From contig VXCM01000980.1 in NCBI GenBank assembly GCA_014773175.1, positions 124,001 through 188,000 of the forward strand: a stretch of 64,000 nucleotides of DNA, read 5' to 3'. Positions 1 through 12,556 of the stretch are shown in pieces (positions within the stretch are counted from its first letter, which is position 1; each line of letters begins with the position of its first letter). The notes below the pieces were generated by a model, which saw only the letters and a list, made by a program, of their open reading frames with translations, did not search any database and had not been told where the DNA came from. Source of the DNA: Lucifuga dentata. Taxonomy: Eukaryota > Chordata > Actinopteri > Ophidiiformes > Bythitidae. Made by a program: the position numbers and the translations under genes.

Positions 1-747
1 TAGAATTTTGGCACACAACAAATAACTGACACTACAGAATTAATAAAACTGCTGATACAATCACATGGAGCAGAGGGCGACACAGTGTGGATATTGGCAC
101 AGATCAGTAAACCGCAGTACTGTGAAACTTTGCTGGGTCCTGTGCTGTTTCTTGAAGCAAATCAGGTCATGATGTAGTAAAATGTAATTCCTCAAGTGAA
201 AACCAAAGATACTGTCGTAGTCATAGTGTGACAGTGCAGTTAATAAGAAAATAACAATGACAAGTGTTAAAAAGAGCCTAATAGACAAGATGCATACACA
301 TTGGATATGCAAATAAGTCATAAGTAAATATAAATTTATAAACTATAAAGCGTGTGTCACTGCCGGGCTTCTACTCCAGGGGATACTGACTGAATACTAA
401 TGTGAGAGAAAAAATGTTAAATTTGCATGTAAATAATCTAGGAGAGGTAGTGAAACTTTTAAGATTCTCCATACAGACTGAATGTAAAAATCAATGCGTA
501 AAACCTTAGTAGTAAAGATTTTATAGAACACAATACAGTTCAATGCTTTGTTGAAAACCGGGCATCTCCTCTGTCATTATCATATTGGGCAAGACTCATA
601 AAGTCCAAAAAAATATATATATATATATCACGCTAGCAACACACATGTAGACAAATAAATGCCATGATAATTGAAGCTTCCCTTACGTTAATCAGCGCAC
701 AATTGTCCCGTTACTGACATGTTGTTGTAAGGTGTGTCGCAGGTAAA

Positions 748-905
748 ATGCTGATGAAGCTCAGCGTGTTAATGAGCTGCTTCATATTATGTTATATTGC
801 TTCATGTTATCTGCCGGTAACAGGTATTTATAACATGGTTGCGTGACAATATTTGCCCTTGTCGACACTTTAAGCCTGGCACTGTGTTTTATGAATCCCG
901 CCCAA
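748..905 (+). repeat. Dispersed repeat, copy 1 (unclassified)
   Basis: This stretch shares blocks with 41340-41830 and, more weakly, with 51655-51745. The clearest block is the GTTAATGAGCTGCTTCATAT motif near 769. A second block reads TGGTTGCGTGACAATATTT, then a run resembling TTAAGCCTGGCACT and TGTTTTATGAA. No termini or target duplication could be defined, so the class is unknown. Confidence 0.5.
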
Positions 906-3048
906 TGTGTATTCCTTCTATTTTTTTTAGTAGTACACTATCCCTATCAAAAAAACTTGTTTTTTTACTGATTGTGCTGTAATGTGTGACGTACCAGCCA
1001 AAAACCACATTCTTTTACCAGCTGAGTCATGATGGTTTCTCTCCGTTAAACTTGAAAGATATTGTCAGCGACAGAAACGTGCTAAAATCATATATGCTGT
1101 CTCTCTAAGAGGCCCATAAATTCAAACTGGCTGGCTTGACATTAAAGCCTTTGTTCCCCTTTTATTTGCAGTCATTAAGTTAGTCATGTATGTAATACTC
1201 TGCCACCAGAATTTACAGCTAAATGTGGCGAATACATGAATAAAGCTTTGGAAAGGCACACAATATTAAGATGTTAAAATGATAGTGATGTCAGATCTTA
1301 CACCTTGTAATCTTTCCACTTCTAAAGTAATGGAGCCATTAAATCAAGAAATACTTTACTGTTCCAACATAAACATTTGATGCCATGTCACCATTTAGAG
1401 TTAAAAAGTCTGGATTTTCTGGAGCTTAATGAGTTAAATTATGGAGAGTTTTAGATTGAGTTTCAGTCTCTGTTAGGCAATTTTGGGACAGCTGGGACAG
1501 CTTTTTTTTTTTTTTTTTTTTTAAATGTTCACCTGTGAGCCTTTAGTCTTTTAGTTAGATTTTGTTAATTGTAATTTTTCCTTCAATTTTACTCACTCAT
1601 ATGATGTCAGGACATTATTTATGCATGACCATGATTACCCAATTTTTAAAAAATGAGCTGGCTCAACCAAGTTTCTCTGTCGTTTCCATGCAACCTGTTA
1701 CGAATGAAACCAGCTTTGTGCAGTGTTTTTATTTATTTATTTTTATTTAATTGAAAATTGAACATATTCACATTCTCGAACATTAACTTCATATGTAGCG
1801 TAGAAGCAATGATCACTTTCCTTTTATAGGTACGGGATATGAGTTCATTTCTTCCCATTTCTACTTCTAGTCCGCATCTTCTTAATAGATTACTGTATGT
1901 TTGCGGAATTGGAGAGTCAGGAGACGAAACACAGTATAGACAAATAAAATTTTATGGGTATGGCATAGAAACCATAAAGAGAAGATACATGCAGTACATC
2001 AGTTTTGACCCCAGGCATGTTGTTGTGCTCATAACAAGCAATGGCAGGTCTTTATTTTCTTTGCTTTCTTTGTTCATTGGCCTTGGGAGCAATTTTCTCA
2101 GCTCATTCATGCTCTCAGCTGGCTTTTATCACATTTATTGAAGGAACCCACATTTCCTGTCTTTATCTGTCCACACATTAACACCTGACATTGTCTCATC
2201 AGCAAATAAAGTCAAATTAGGTAAATTAGTGCAGCTCTGACATGATAATTGCATTCATTTTTGAATTGTGAAAAGTTTTGAGATTCTGGCTTGTTGATTC
2301 ATCTCATCCAACAATTATTTATATGGGCATAGGCTAGAAAAATACATAAGATGAGTGGTTTCCCTCCTTCAGTCGAAGCAGCGGTACGAGTTGAGTATGT
2401 TTTTAACATTCTGTCAGACGTGTCACATTGTAGTAAGAGTTCTACACTTCAAACTGGTTTTCAATGTTATCAGCAGCAGGAGTAGCAGTTTCCAGGAGAG
2501 TAATGCAGTCTTTGTCTATTATTATACTTTTGACATGCTCGCTTGTAGAATGGATTATTGACCTACTGTTCCCTCTGAATATTCTGTTCTATTCTATTTT
2601 ATTTCCCTCTCTACCATCCCATCTGTTGTATTCTGTGTATTTAAATAGGGCAGCAAAATTAGGTTTCTCTCATGTTTTAAAGAGGGCTGGGCAGCCATGA
2701 TGTCTACAGTCATTTTTCTCCGCCGCTCCGCCCCTGATTGAACTACAATGTTGCTTGGAGTGTTAACTGTGCTATGGTAATTCAACTGTGCCTCGGCTAA
2801 CTCTGAAGGTATCTCAATATTAAAAGTGGGTTGTGGGGAATATAGATGTGTAGTGCTGTATAAGTGATGCATGAAGTCATTTTCACCAAGGGCAAGGGAG
2901 TCATTCACCAGAAATATGGCTTTCGTATGGGGAATTGGATGAGTATTTGCATGCATTGCACAGAGCTGGCCATGCAATGAATACATTGCAGCGATTGTAT
3001 GTATGCCGTGAAAAATAAAAATAAAAAAAACATGAGTTTATTCAAATT

Positions 3049-3137
3049 CACTCTGTTAGCCCCTACAGACGTAGGGGCTAACAGAGTGAAGAGTTTTTAC
3101 AGTTAGCCCCTACGTCTGTAGGGGCTAACTGTAAAAA
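3049..3137. repeat. Twin adjacent hairpins with reverse-complementary cores
   Basis: Two long hairpins lie side by side. The first spans 3049-3088 and the second 3094-3137. The 28-nt core at 3055-3082 (arm GTTAGCCCCTAC, loop AGAC) is the exact reverse complement of the core at 3102-3129 (same arm, loop GTCT). Outer stems differ: CACTCT/AGAGTG for the first and TTTTTACA/TGTAAAAA for the second. A poly-A run follows. The two hairpins are therefore an inverted duplication of one palindrome. Its origin (foldback element, hairpin-mediated duplication or an assembly effect) is not clear. Confidence 0.8.
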
Positions 3138-5411
3138 AAAAAAAAAAAAAAATTCAAACTAATTGATATAGGGCCCTTCACATAAAAATACTAACATCCC
3201 AGTAACCCTAATGAGATAAATGTAGCAAATAGTAGCATACAACATCAATAACTACTCACTTCTGCACTTAACTTTCTAAAGTTCACATTTTGTAGAGCTA
3301 AACTATTACAAATACAAGTTTAGGACCTATTTTAGGCTTTCGATCAGCGCCTGGTGGACTTTCTCCAACTGGCAGAAGAATCAGGGTTGTGACAAGCTCT
3401 CATACTTTCACAACTTCAGCCCAGAACATAAAAAGAAGCACAAAAAAATTTAAAAAAAAAAGGAACACCGAGTGTTGATTTCTGTGTGCATGAGCAGTTG
3501 GGCACAGAATTTACACCTTGGCAATCATCCTTGTTCAGTGTGTGCAGCGATCAACACTTTAATCAGTACCCAGGGATTTGGAATTTGGCATCTCGGAGTA
3601 CAGGAGTACATAAAACCAGCCTGTTTGCTGGTGCCAGAGTTTGTGAATTAGAGCCTTGTTATCATGCGCCACATAGCTCAAAGCTAATTACAAAAGTGTT
3701 GTCACTTGTTAAGGATTGAAAATACAGAAACTAGTGCTGATTTTGTGATATTTTTATAATAGTGCACTGTTTATGTAACTGTACGGATTTTAAATTCAAA
3801 TGAAACACTTTGGATAAGGACAGAGCAGATACATCCATCCACTGTCTCCCTCAGCATTAGCACCATACATCATATTACACCACAGCGCTTTCCTTGTTAA
3901 CCTGGAAAGGTTGAAGGAAGGCAATGCACACTCATAAAAATCCTCATAGTATGCTAAGGATCAGGAAAACAGACTGGGTTTTAGTAAGTCGTCTGCTCTG
4001 ATAGGAGGTGAGGATGCATATGATATATGGATTGTTCTGTCTGTAATGATATTCCACTGAATAAATGGTCTCAAGCATAATCAGCTTCAGTCAATATAAT
4101 CTCCCAGTGAAGGTCTTCATTAATCTTACAGGCTATGGCTAATCATGTCCGTCCACTCCGGCCCTCGTGAGCGTCTCACCTACTTGCTGTATGTTATTCT
4201 AATTAATTTTTCACATCGTCGTCCTCAGGCTGCAGACGAGATTCATACATTGTCTCCTGCGCTGCACCAGCTCAGTGATGTAATACAAGCTAAAGACTTT
4301 TCCGTGATGCTTTCCCGTTCCATGTTTTCCCAAGTCTCCATACTTCTTACTTGAAACAGGTCATCCTCCCTTTAACCTCACCTTTACCTTCGTCTCAAAG
4401 CTGCAGGACTCTCCTCTGTCATAACCCAGCTATAAAAGCCTAGCCTTCATGAAAATATGTCTGCGCTCATATAGGTTTGATGCTGAATTTATAGGCTAGT
4501 ACACTAAAAAGTGATGTATGATGCTATCAACAAGGTAGCATGTACATTTTCCTTTTTTGTTCTTTGCTCAAGTATAAAAGAGCCATTGTCTCCTACGGTG
4601 ATGTTATCATGAAGGTGAAAGGCCTGAAATGATCACTCATGGCATTGCTGTAGAGCTCCCTGACACGAAGCAGGTGCAGCCCTTTTGACATGTGCTTCCG
4701 ATTTTGTACCCTCTGAAAGATAGGGATCAGCGGGATCTGCAGGGGTCATTGCTTTTATCAGATGAAGGTGACAGCTGACAAGAGCGAGTGCTTGTCGGCT
4801 TCAATAGTCAAACAAACAAAAGAGATTTTTTTTTTTTTTTTTNTTTTTTTTTTTTTTTTTCATAGATGCTGCATTTGTCAGGATTTAGCCTCAGTCGGAA
4901 TGTTATTTTCCCGGAAAAGAAATCTGACCTCTTATGACTTGCGCTTGACAGAACAATAAGAGGATCTGGATGTGTATGCAAAATCAAAGTATGCAAAATT
5001 AAACCTGGAAACGATTTTAAAAAAGCCAAAAACAAAACAAAAGAACAAAAAAAAAAAAAAAAAAAANAAAAAAAAAAAAAAAAAAAACCTAACTAAAAGC
5101 CAACTGTAAAGGAGAGAAAAGAAGAAATGCTGGAGGTTCTTGTTAATTTATAACCTGTTTGGTTTGATTCTTTGTATTTAGCTTCTTTTTTCTTTATTTA
5201 GATTAAGTGCTTTTACATTTGACACCTTAAATTTTAGCTCTGCTTTCTGTTGGTAAACTTTCTGACATACTTTTCTATGTAATACTACTATTAACAACAG
5301 TAACATCAACAATAATAAAAAAAAAAAAGTTCTGCACTTCTCAAGAAATTATGCTTTACATTGAGTGTGAAACAGAACAAATAATAAAAAATTATATAAT
5401 ATGGTAAACTA

Positions 5412-5960
5412 GGGCTGTCACAATATCAGATTTACATGATTATTGTGGCCAAAAGAATTCACGATAACAATATTATCACAATATCTATAGAGAATTTGAA
5501 AAATAAATAATTCTATCAGTCAAATTCATCTTTAACTTTGTTTATTGTGCATTTTGTCTCTTTTTTGGTAAATGAATTAGACTCAAAATAGGAGTGTAGG
5601 GAGGTGGAGAGAGTCTGAAACCAGAACTGTACAAAAGGTACAAAACGAGCAATTCCACTTAATGGATCGTGTAAAGGAAGCAGATCACCTGATAAACAAA
5701 AGATCCACAAATCTAACAAATAACCAGGAGAGAGAAAATCCTGTCAAGTCCAACGCCATGGTAACTTAGCTTTAACAACACAACTAAGACCGTAATGGAA
5801 CATTTCCCGTTTCAGGGCTAGCAAGCTAACTGCTACTTCCTGTCTCTACTGTGGTGAAATCTGCAGGATGATGGAGGTGAAGGTGGGGAACAGGTTGGTG
5901 GTATCGCCCCCTTTTGCGGTTCCTGTCGATCAGCATTTCCTGCAGACTGGGGCGAAACCC
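5412..5960 (+). mobile_element. Probable hAT-type transposon fragment
   Basis: The segment opens with TAGGGCTGTCACAATATC, a terminus type common in fish hAT elements. It continues with AT-rich palindromic text rich in ATATTATCACAATAT. GC content rises after about 5740. No matching right-hand terminus or 8-bp target duplication was found, so the right boundary is a guess and the copy is probably truncated or degraded. Confidence 0.35.
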
Positions 5961-6525
5961 GACTGCTGGACGTCAAAAAAAAGCTTGTTTAAAAAATGTG
6001 ACTTTTGAAAAATGTAGTCAAATTTCAGAGTCCAAGAGCGTTTTCAAAACCTAATTAAAGTTAGTAAAGTTTGTTTTTTTTAACTAAAGTTAAAAACAAA
6101 ATATTCAGTGTGTTTTCAAGTTAAACAGAGCACAAAGTTCTGATATATCCACATGACAAATATATTAATTTTTGTATTTTATCATACCACATAAACTTCA
6201 TGTGGTTTTTAACTTCATTCTATTAAAAGTCACACTTAGAAGCAGCAGAAGGCTTAGTGTAGTTCAACACTAAATCATCAGGTTTATATGTTAATTGAGC
6301 TGATTCTTGGAACGGTAAATGGCTTCACTGACTACCAACTAACTAATTGCTTTGCTTATCAATTTTCAAACGAACAATACCTGCAGTTTTAAACAGAATT
6401 CTCTATCCTACTTTCCCCAGAATACTGTCTGTATTACAGTAATTGCCTTCTTTCCATTTGTAGATAACAGTAGTTTTGCAGCTGACAAGTCCCAGAGGGT
6501 ACATAATTATTTCTCACTTTTGTTA

Positions 6526-6557
<32 letters not shown>

Positions 6558-7226
6558 TCTTGGAGTATAAAACACACCCCATTCCTCTCTCCAAAGCTCT
6601 GATTAGACACTTACTGAGCTCCAAGCTTCTGGTCTTTTGCATTTTTCTTCACGCATTATAGCGTTCTTACAGCATAGCTTTCCTGTCTTTAGCAATTTCG
6701 GTTATGTGCCATAATCATACAGCAGTTTCTTTTGAATTTTCTTTTTAATATCTGCTGTCTCAAGATTAATAATTATGTGTGTAATCTTGAGTTGTTAGTT
6801 TATCATAAAAGACATGATGTTGATGCATTCAGCTGCATGAAGTGGATTTTATTTTTTTAACATGAGAAGAGGAAGAACACAGAGATCGCAATGAGCAGCG
6901 ATAGCTTACATTTCAAAGTGAATAATATCGTGAACCTCCGTGGACTCTTTCACTTTGTTCGCTTTTACTCAGTTTGGAGTTTGATGACAGTTATTTACAG
7001 TATAGGCAGTCAACCTGTGCAAGGAGAAAGTGAATGTTTTTTATGGAGGCATTGTAATCGCCTTACGATACAATGCTGGCCAAAGAGAAAGACTCTCAGC
7101 TCCTTCCTAGAAATAGTCCTGAGTAAAATAAGGTAGGTTAAAATAATAAGTTAGAGTTTAATGATGACTAGTGCAGCGCCCATTCAAAGTGTGTGTGTTC
7201 GGAACGGGCCGACTTTATGGTGTGCG

Positions 7227-7357
7227 CCACAGCCTGCCATAATTTAGTTCTGCATGTCCTTGTGAGCTACCTGCCACCTCACCCGGAGTGTNCCACAGCC
7301 TGCCATAATTTAGTTCTGCATGTCCTTGTGAGCTACCTGCCACCTCACCCGGAGTGT
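7227..7357. other. Single-N junction with 65-bp flanking duplicate
   Basis: Identical 65-bp copies (7227-7291 and 7293-7357) flank the N at 7292. Probably one genomic copy. Confidence 0.85.
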
Positions 7358-7421
7358 ATCCTGCCACCTCACCCGGAGTGTATCCTGCCGCCTCACCTGG
7401 AGCGTATCCTGTCGCGTGGAC

Positions 7422-7548
7422 TACTTTTTACCGGCACAGCTCAATTTGAGAACCGCTCATCCAAACAACTTCACACGCGACACTNTACTTTTTACCGGCA
7501 CAGCTCAATTTGAGAACCGCTCATCCAAACAACTTCACACGCGACACT
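7422..7548. other. Single-N junction with 63-bp flanking duplicate
   Basis: Identical 63-bp copies (7422-7484 and 7486-7548) flank the N at 7485. Confidence 0.85.
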
Positions 7549-9001
7549 GCACATCCTTGGGCCTAAGCAATAAACCTGCCGAATTTCAACTTCATACAAG
7601 CGCCAGGTTCTAGAGATATTGGTGCCACAGACAGACAAAGATTTCTCCTTTATAATTAGATTTTTTTCATGGTGGCAGTGTTGAAAATGCTTCTCAATGT
7701 TCCTTTAGAGACACAAAGAAACAGCAGTTAGATGATCTTTAGCTTTTGAGAGTGATGTCTGTCTGAGTGAAGCAGGATGTTTGGGTGGGATACAATGTCA
7801 GGAGACAAGAATTTAATTTGATCACTTGATAATGGAAGTCTGTTATTTGCCTCCTTCACTGTCAGCTAAAGATAGCTTAGCCTGCTTCAAACTGTCCAAT
7901 ATTTGTCCATAGAGAAACTCATATCACTCTCTTCTACATGAATAAAATCCAGCCACACAGAATACAACATGGGAACAAGGATTTTAAGACCTAGAATCCA
8001 AACACACCACCCTTCCAGCTACTACACCAGCTAATGAGATCCATTATAACTTTATATAATGGAAAGGGTTAGCTGGTTGCCCCCAGTCACATTAGATTGG
8101 TTTAAATTCATAATATACAAACCTGAAGGCAAGATGAATCATCACACTCTTATGAAGTTCTACCAAAAGAGAAGGATTTCTCTCGAAATTTGCAAGAAAT
8201 ACATTGGCATACGTGTAGCATAGATTGAGCACAAAATAACAACTTGGAAACAGTAGAGTTCATTTCACTCTGAAGGATATTGGAGTATGTTTTGGGGAAT
8301 TTGATGGTCTCTCAGGCTTCAAAACTCTGCAGTGGCCCGTCTTAGCTGCACATAGTGTCCACCTTGTTGCCCAGATCTAGATTGTCAAGCCCAACAACTG
8401 TCAAACTGGCAAAAGGTGATGACCCAGACTTGTGGCCTTTTAAAAAATTCCCTCAGAAACCTGTGGTGGACAATATAGAGACAGTGTCCATGTTTTACAA
8501 GAGTCTCGTGTTTTTGTCTTTATATACATTATAACTTTGACCTGTCTCTGAATCTTGACTCCTGATGAACTGATGTCTGTATGTTTTGTTAGAAATTTTC
8601 TTTCATCAGAGCACTGGAAACCGACATGCACAAATTTTATACACAATACATTCATAAGCAAGAGGTTTTCTTCAGTGTATGTAATTGCTTGTATTTGGGC
8701 ATTTATTCAAATGTTCTGATACCACATAGATTTTATACATTACCCTTATGGCATAATTTACATTTTGAAACATTTATCTAAAACCCTCATTCTTCATCAC
8801 CCATGAAGCTCTTCTGGATTCCCACAGAGATAAAAATAATTTTGCCTGTTTGAAATATATTTCCTGCGCTTTGGTTTTCATCGAAAATGTATGAGAACAA
8901 AATTGTATCGTCCTTGAGGCGTTTCGGCTAATTTTCCTCAGAGCAAGGCCTTGACAGCTCATGATGCAAGCCTTCACCACGGGTTTCACCTTTTCTTTCA
9001 G

Positions 9002-9208
9002 ACTTTGCCAGAGCTGTTGCAGCACGGCCTGTATCATACACAGCGGTGTTACGAATGAAATCGGACAGCTCTTCGTCGTTGTTCAGCTCACGGAGCAGAG
9101 CTCGACAGCAGCACGGCGGTGGACTGGTGACTCCTGGCTGGCCTGCTTTCTCTAGTCATCCCCTGTCAGCCTTGAGTCTGCTCAGCTCCCAGGAGGACCG
9201 GAGTGAAG
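9002..9208 (+). CDS. cntn5: Contactin-5 exon: Ser-rich N-terminal linker before Ig1
   Basis: This exon encodes the low-complexity segment between the signal peptide and Ig1. The translation includes VSYTAVLRMKSDSSSSLFSS, which aligns with my memory of the mammalian contactin-5 N-terminus (SYAALLRIKKSSSSSLF-like). It ends in SSQEDRSE, just before the Ig1 exon's SEEFGPVF. The chosen start follows a strong acceptor, CACCTTTTCTTTCAG, and extends the match upstream of the weaker AG at 9043. The donor is G|GTACGA. The exon is 207 nt with phase-1 introns on both sides, so skipping it would keep the frame. It is much less conserved than the Ig exons and lacks cysteines. The main uncertainty is which acceptor is used. 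Confidence 0.8.
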
Positions 9209-9269
9209 GTACGATCACTGTGACGGCTTATTTCCTCTGGTTTTTTAAGTTTACATTTTCATTTACAGA

Positions 9270-9313
9270 CTGACCATATCCTTAATATGGTCACATATTA
9301 AGGATATGGTCAG
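9270..9313. repeat. Perfect hairpin, 20-bp arms, 4-nt loop
   Basis: The left arm CTGACCATATCCTTAATATG (9270-9289) and its exact reverse complement (9294-9313) flank the loop GTCA. It lies 61 bp downstream of the donor of the N-terminal cntn5 exon. Confidence 0.9.
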
Positions 9314-10248
9314 AAACACATAATATCCCTGTAAAATCAGTTGATGGCATAATTTATATTCCGTGCTGTTAAAATGAGTTTAGAACACAGAGAAATATGA
9401 GCATCAATCAAGACTTTGGTTTATTTTATGAGACTTTCCAGGCACGAGCAGCCACGAGCTCTCAAATATCAGCATCCGTCTTCTGCTAAGAAAACAGCTA
9501 AGAAAATGGTGCATTTGTGGTCATTTCCTGTATTTTGCTCGGATTACCTTCTCACTCCTAACCTGCTGTTTCTCAGAAATGGATTGGTACCAGAATTTTC
9601 AGTCAGTGTTGGTGCAAATAATTGATGTCATATGAGTTCAGATGACATTTTTCTGCCAAAATCAACCAAAGCAAAGGGATTAACACTCCAGAGTTTGAAT
9701 AAACTCCAAATATGTTTTGCGTGAATGCATGCTGCTCTCTCTTCACACTGCCAGCGGTCTGCCATCTCCACTGTCACTTTCGGTGTGTGTGCAGGCTTTC
9801 CGCCTGTTTAGATTTGCTGTGGAAATGAATCTCAGCTATCCATCATCACTGTCCGTGCTGTGGAGTGACCGGGATCATGCCCTTTGTGAAATTGAAGTGG
9901 GATCATGGCAATATCCAGCTCTCTCTCTGTCCCTGTCAGTATAGAAACTATAGATATGATGGATATCTTTGTCAAAAGGGAAGATTTAATACCCCAAACA
10001 TAGCACAGAAACACACTCATAAATCTGCATGGGTCACTTGCTGGCCTGACTTACGGTATGAATGATTCTGGAGGATGTAATGACACACTGATGCTTCAGC
10101 ATATCATTAATCACACTATTTCTGTTTAATTACTGGAAATCTGAACTAGCTACTGAATTAGCAACAAACACATCTCAACGCAGGTTGGGAGTAATAAAAA
10201 GTACAAAAAAATATAATGTGTAATATTAAATGTACTGTTTACATTTTT

Positions 10249-10457
10249 CTTTCTTTCTTTCTTTCTTTCTTTCTTACGCTAATATCTCTATGTAGCAATA
10301 ACATATCTTTCATTTCTATAAGAGTAATGCCTCTCCATTGTCAGTGATGACAACAGCATTATCCCTTTGCGCTGGATTGATGTGCAGTGTACGTACTGAA
10401 TGCCAAAATGTAATGCTTTTTGACTGTGACTGACAGATGGCCATGGCACTTGAAGTT

Positions 10458-10510
<53 letters not shown>

Positions 10511-10511
10511 A
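10249..10511. repeat. Microsatellites (CTTT)n and (GT)n(AT)n
   Basis: A (CTTT)n run of about seven units sits near 10249-10275. A (GT)n run of about 20 units followed by (AT)n occupies 10459-10511. Both are simple repeats likely to vary in length. Confidence 0.9.
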
Positions 10512-12556
10512 GGACTGTTGCTCTGCTTATCTGCACTGTAATATATCTTCTTTTTTTTTTTACTGATTTATATCAGTGGTTAAACTGTGGATTGAGGTTT
10601 GCTGATGTATGATTTTAGCTGAAATCTGCCAGCGAATCAGAAACATGTATTTCCTGTGGCTGTGATATAAATCACTTTATCATATAAACTGGGGCAGATC
10701 GTGTTTTCAGTGCAGCCTATCGGATAGATAGATTCAGCTAGTGAACTAACCACCATATTTTGATTTTAATGGGATCTTATGCTTGATTTACACAAGGAAA
10801 TGTAGAGACCTTCTTTCTTTCATTTAAAAGTTTAGCATTAGTACCACAGCTAAAATTGCTTTGCTTTATATGCACAGCAAGATTTGCAACCTAATATCAA
10901 TTCATTTCCCTCTGTTGATTTGTGTGTTATTTCAAAAGCTTTTTATTTCCCTGTGGAGCAGTAAATTGCTGACAAAAGGTTGGTGAGATAATACATGCCC
11001 TGAGAAAAAAGCCAGGGTTCTCTTTTTGTCATCAGATCATCCCTAAATTGTGAGAAGTTCTTGGTACAGATATTACAGATATTACAGATATTATTGCACT
11101 GCTTATGTACCAGAAGAAATTGACTAATAGCAATGGTTTAGTTAAATAAACAGCATGAATATGGATAGGTTATAATAAAGAGTAGTATTGTGCTATGACC
11201 AGTGTTACACATTATAAATTTATTTTTTATGGTATCAAGTATTTATATACTAACACTAATGCTAAAACAAGCTTTTAACTATCCATCTAACCATTCCTTC
11301 ACTCAATCAAAAAGACAAGATTGTTTCCTGACACAGTAGCTAAATTTGGAAATTTACCTCATCACAGTTTTCACTTTTATGCAAGAAATTATTGACCAAC
11401 AATCTGTTTTGCTCAGTTATATCTTTCTTTTGGTTTAGTTGTTGTGTGTATATTAATGTATTATTTGCCCAAAGTCAGCTCTCCACTAGACCTTCATGAT
11501 GATACCAGCTGTGGCTACAAAGCTTCAGCAAAATTAGTATAATTGTGTATGATGGAGCAATACTGCGCTCTCAAAAGAGAAGGAGCAGAATTGTGTCTTT
11601 TGCTATGCCTGCCACTGCAGCTGTATTCTTTTGATGCAAATCCATACAAAATATAGTACACTTTTCAGATTTTCAGATTTGCAGATTTATACCTTTAAAA
11701 GTACAATTAGGTACCAAAAGGCAGAATATCTGGTCTCATGAGAGCTCAAAACGTACCTGAAACGGTACATATAAAAGCAGCATATTCTATAGGTATAAAA
11801 ATAGGATTTGTGTGTGTATGTGTAAAGGAATACACCGTAGAAATTCTGGCTTTGTATTTGTTTTGTTGTAGGGAAGTGCAGAGTTGAATATATAGTGGAC
11901 TAAATCCAAAGGATAACCTCAGATATAAAGGAGATATCGACACATTTTGCATTGGGATATTGCAGTTGAGATGTACTGTATTATTGCCCATAAATATGTC
12001 CTATTTACAATAAATAGCTGTTTTCCAGAATTTCATATTGTCTCCAGCTCAGATGGGATCATTTTTATGGGTAACATGTTTAGCATACCCTTGTTTTATT
12101 TGATGTAATTTTGCTTGTAGAGCTTGTTAGGAAAAAAAAAAAATAGAGGCCTGTCACTGAGTATTTGGAGGATGGTAAACACTGCTGGAGCAGAGGCTGG
12201 GAAAGAATCGGCTTTTTTGTATTATTTTTTTTCCTTAACATTTCCTCCCTGAAAAATAACAACAATGCTTGTTTTTTGTGCAGTGGCAGGGTTCAAATAA
12301 TTCTGCAAAAGGGTAGAAATAGATCATTGAGAAAAAGATGAGAAACTGTACACAGTATTGATGTACTTACGGTATCTTACTAATGTTCTCATGCATTCAG
12401 CGTGGTTTTACTGTAATTTGTAACTGTTGGTTACGACTGTCTGTACATGTGGGCTTTGATGTGTAAAGCAGAAAAGTGGAAAGTAGACCAAAGAAATTGC
12501 AGATATGTCCACTCTCAGTGAATATTGCTGCAAGACCAAAGTGACGATCATTCTTA

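Larger units (their letters stand above)
7174..7662 (+). repeat. Dispersed repeat with internal 24-bp tandem units, copy 1
   Basis: This repeat matches the reverse complement of 34588-34868 over most of its length, including the block ending AACTTCACACGCGACACTG and the block TAGAGATATTGGTGCCACAGAC. This copy also has about three tandem units of roughly 24 bp (consensus near ATCCTGCCACCTCACCCGGA) that the other copy lacks. Two single-N junctions at 7292 and 7485 duplicate 65 and 63 bp within it, so its true length is probably shorter. Open frames across it are repeat sequence, not a gene. Class is unknown. Confidence 0.65.
1..9001. other. Upstream non-coding region, probable cntn5 5' intron
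   Basis: No coding exon is supported here. The region should be the intron before the N-terminal exon at 9002, because that exon opens with a split codon and has no start methionine. ORFs present are short, AT-rich and lack recognisable domains or good splice sites. It holds a dispersed repeat near 748-905, a twin hairpin at 3049-3137, a hAT-like 5' end near 5412, a dispersed repeat at 7174-7662, homopolymers at 1502-1522, 4827-4860, 5048-5087 and 6531-6558, and four single-N junctions. I looked for a signal-peptide exon ending in phase 1 and saw no convincing candidate. Confidence 0.6.

Noticed and set aside
1839..2141. 100-codon frame beginning with Ser-rich text after an AG, tested as a cntn5 5' exon
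   Set aside because: No match to the contactin-5 N-terminus, no signal peptide and no fitting donor phase.
6891..7136. Methionine-starting frame with a hydrophobic stretch, tested as a signal-peptide exon
   Set aside because: The N-terminus is not signal-like in order and no phase-1 donor follows at a suitable point.
7193..7613. Repetitive frames that look like a small tandem-repeat protein
   Set aside because: They run through single-N duplicated junctions and a dispersed repeat also found at 34588.
8774..9037. 87-codon frame on the - strand beside the N-terminal exon
   Set aside because: It overlaps the cntn5 exon's acceptor region on the opposite strand and matches nothing known to me.
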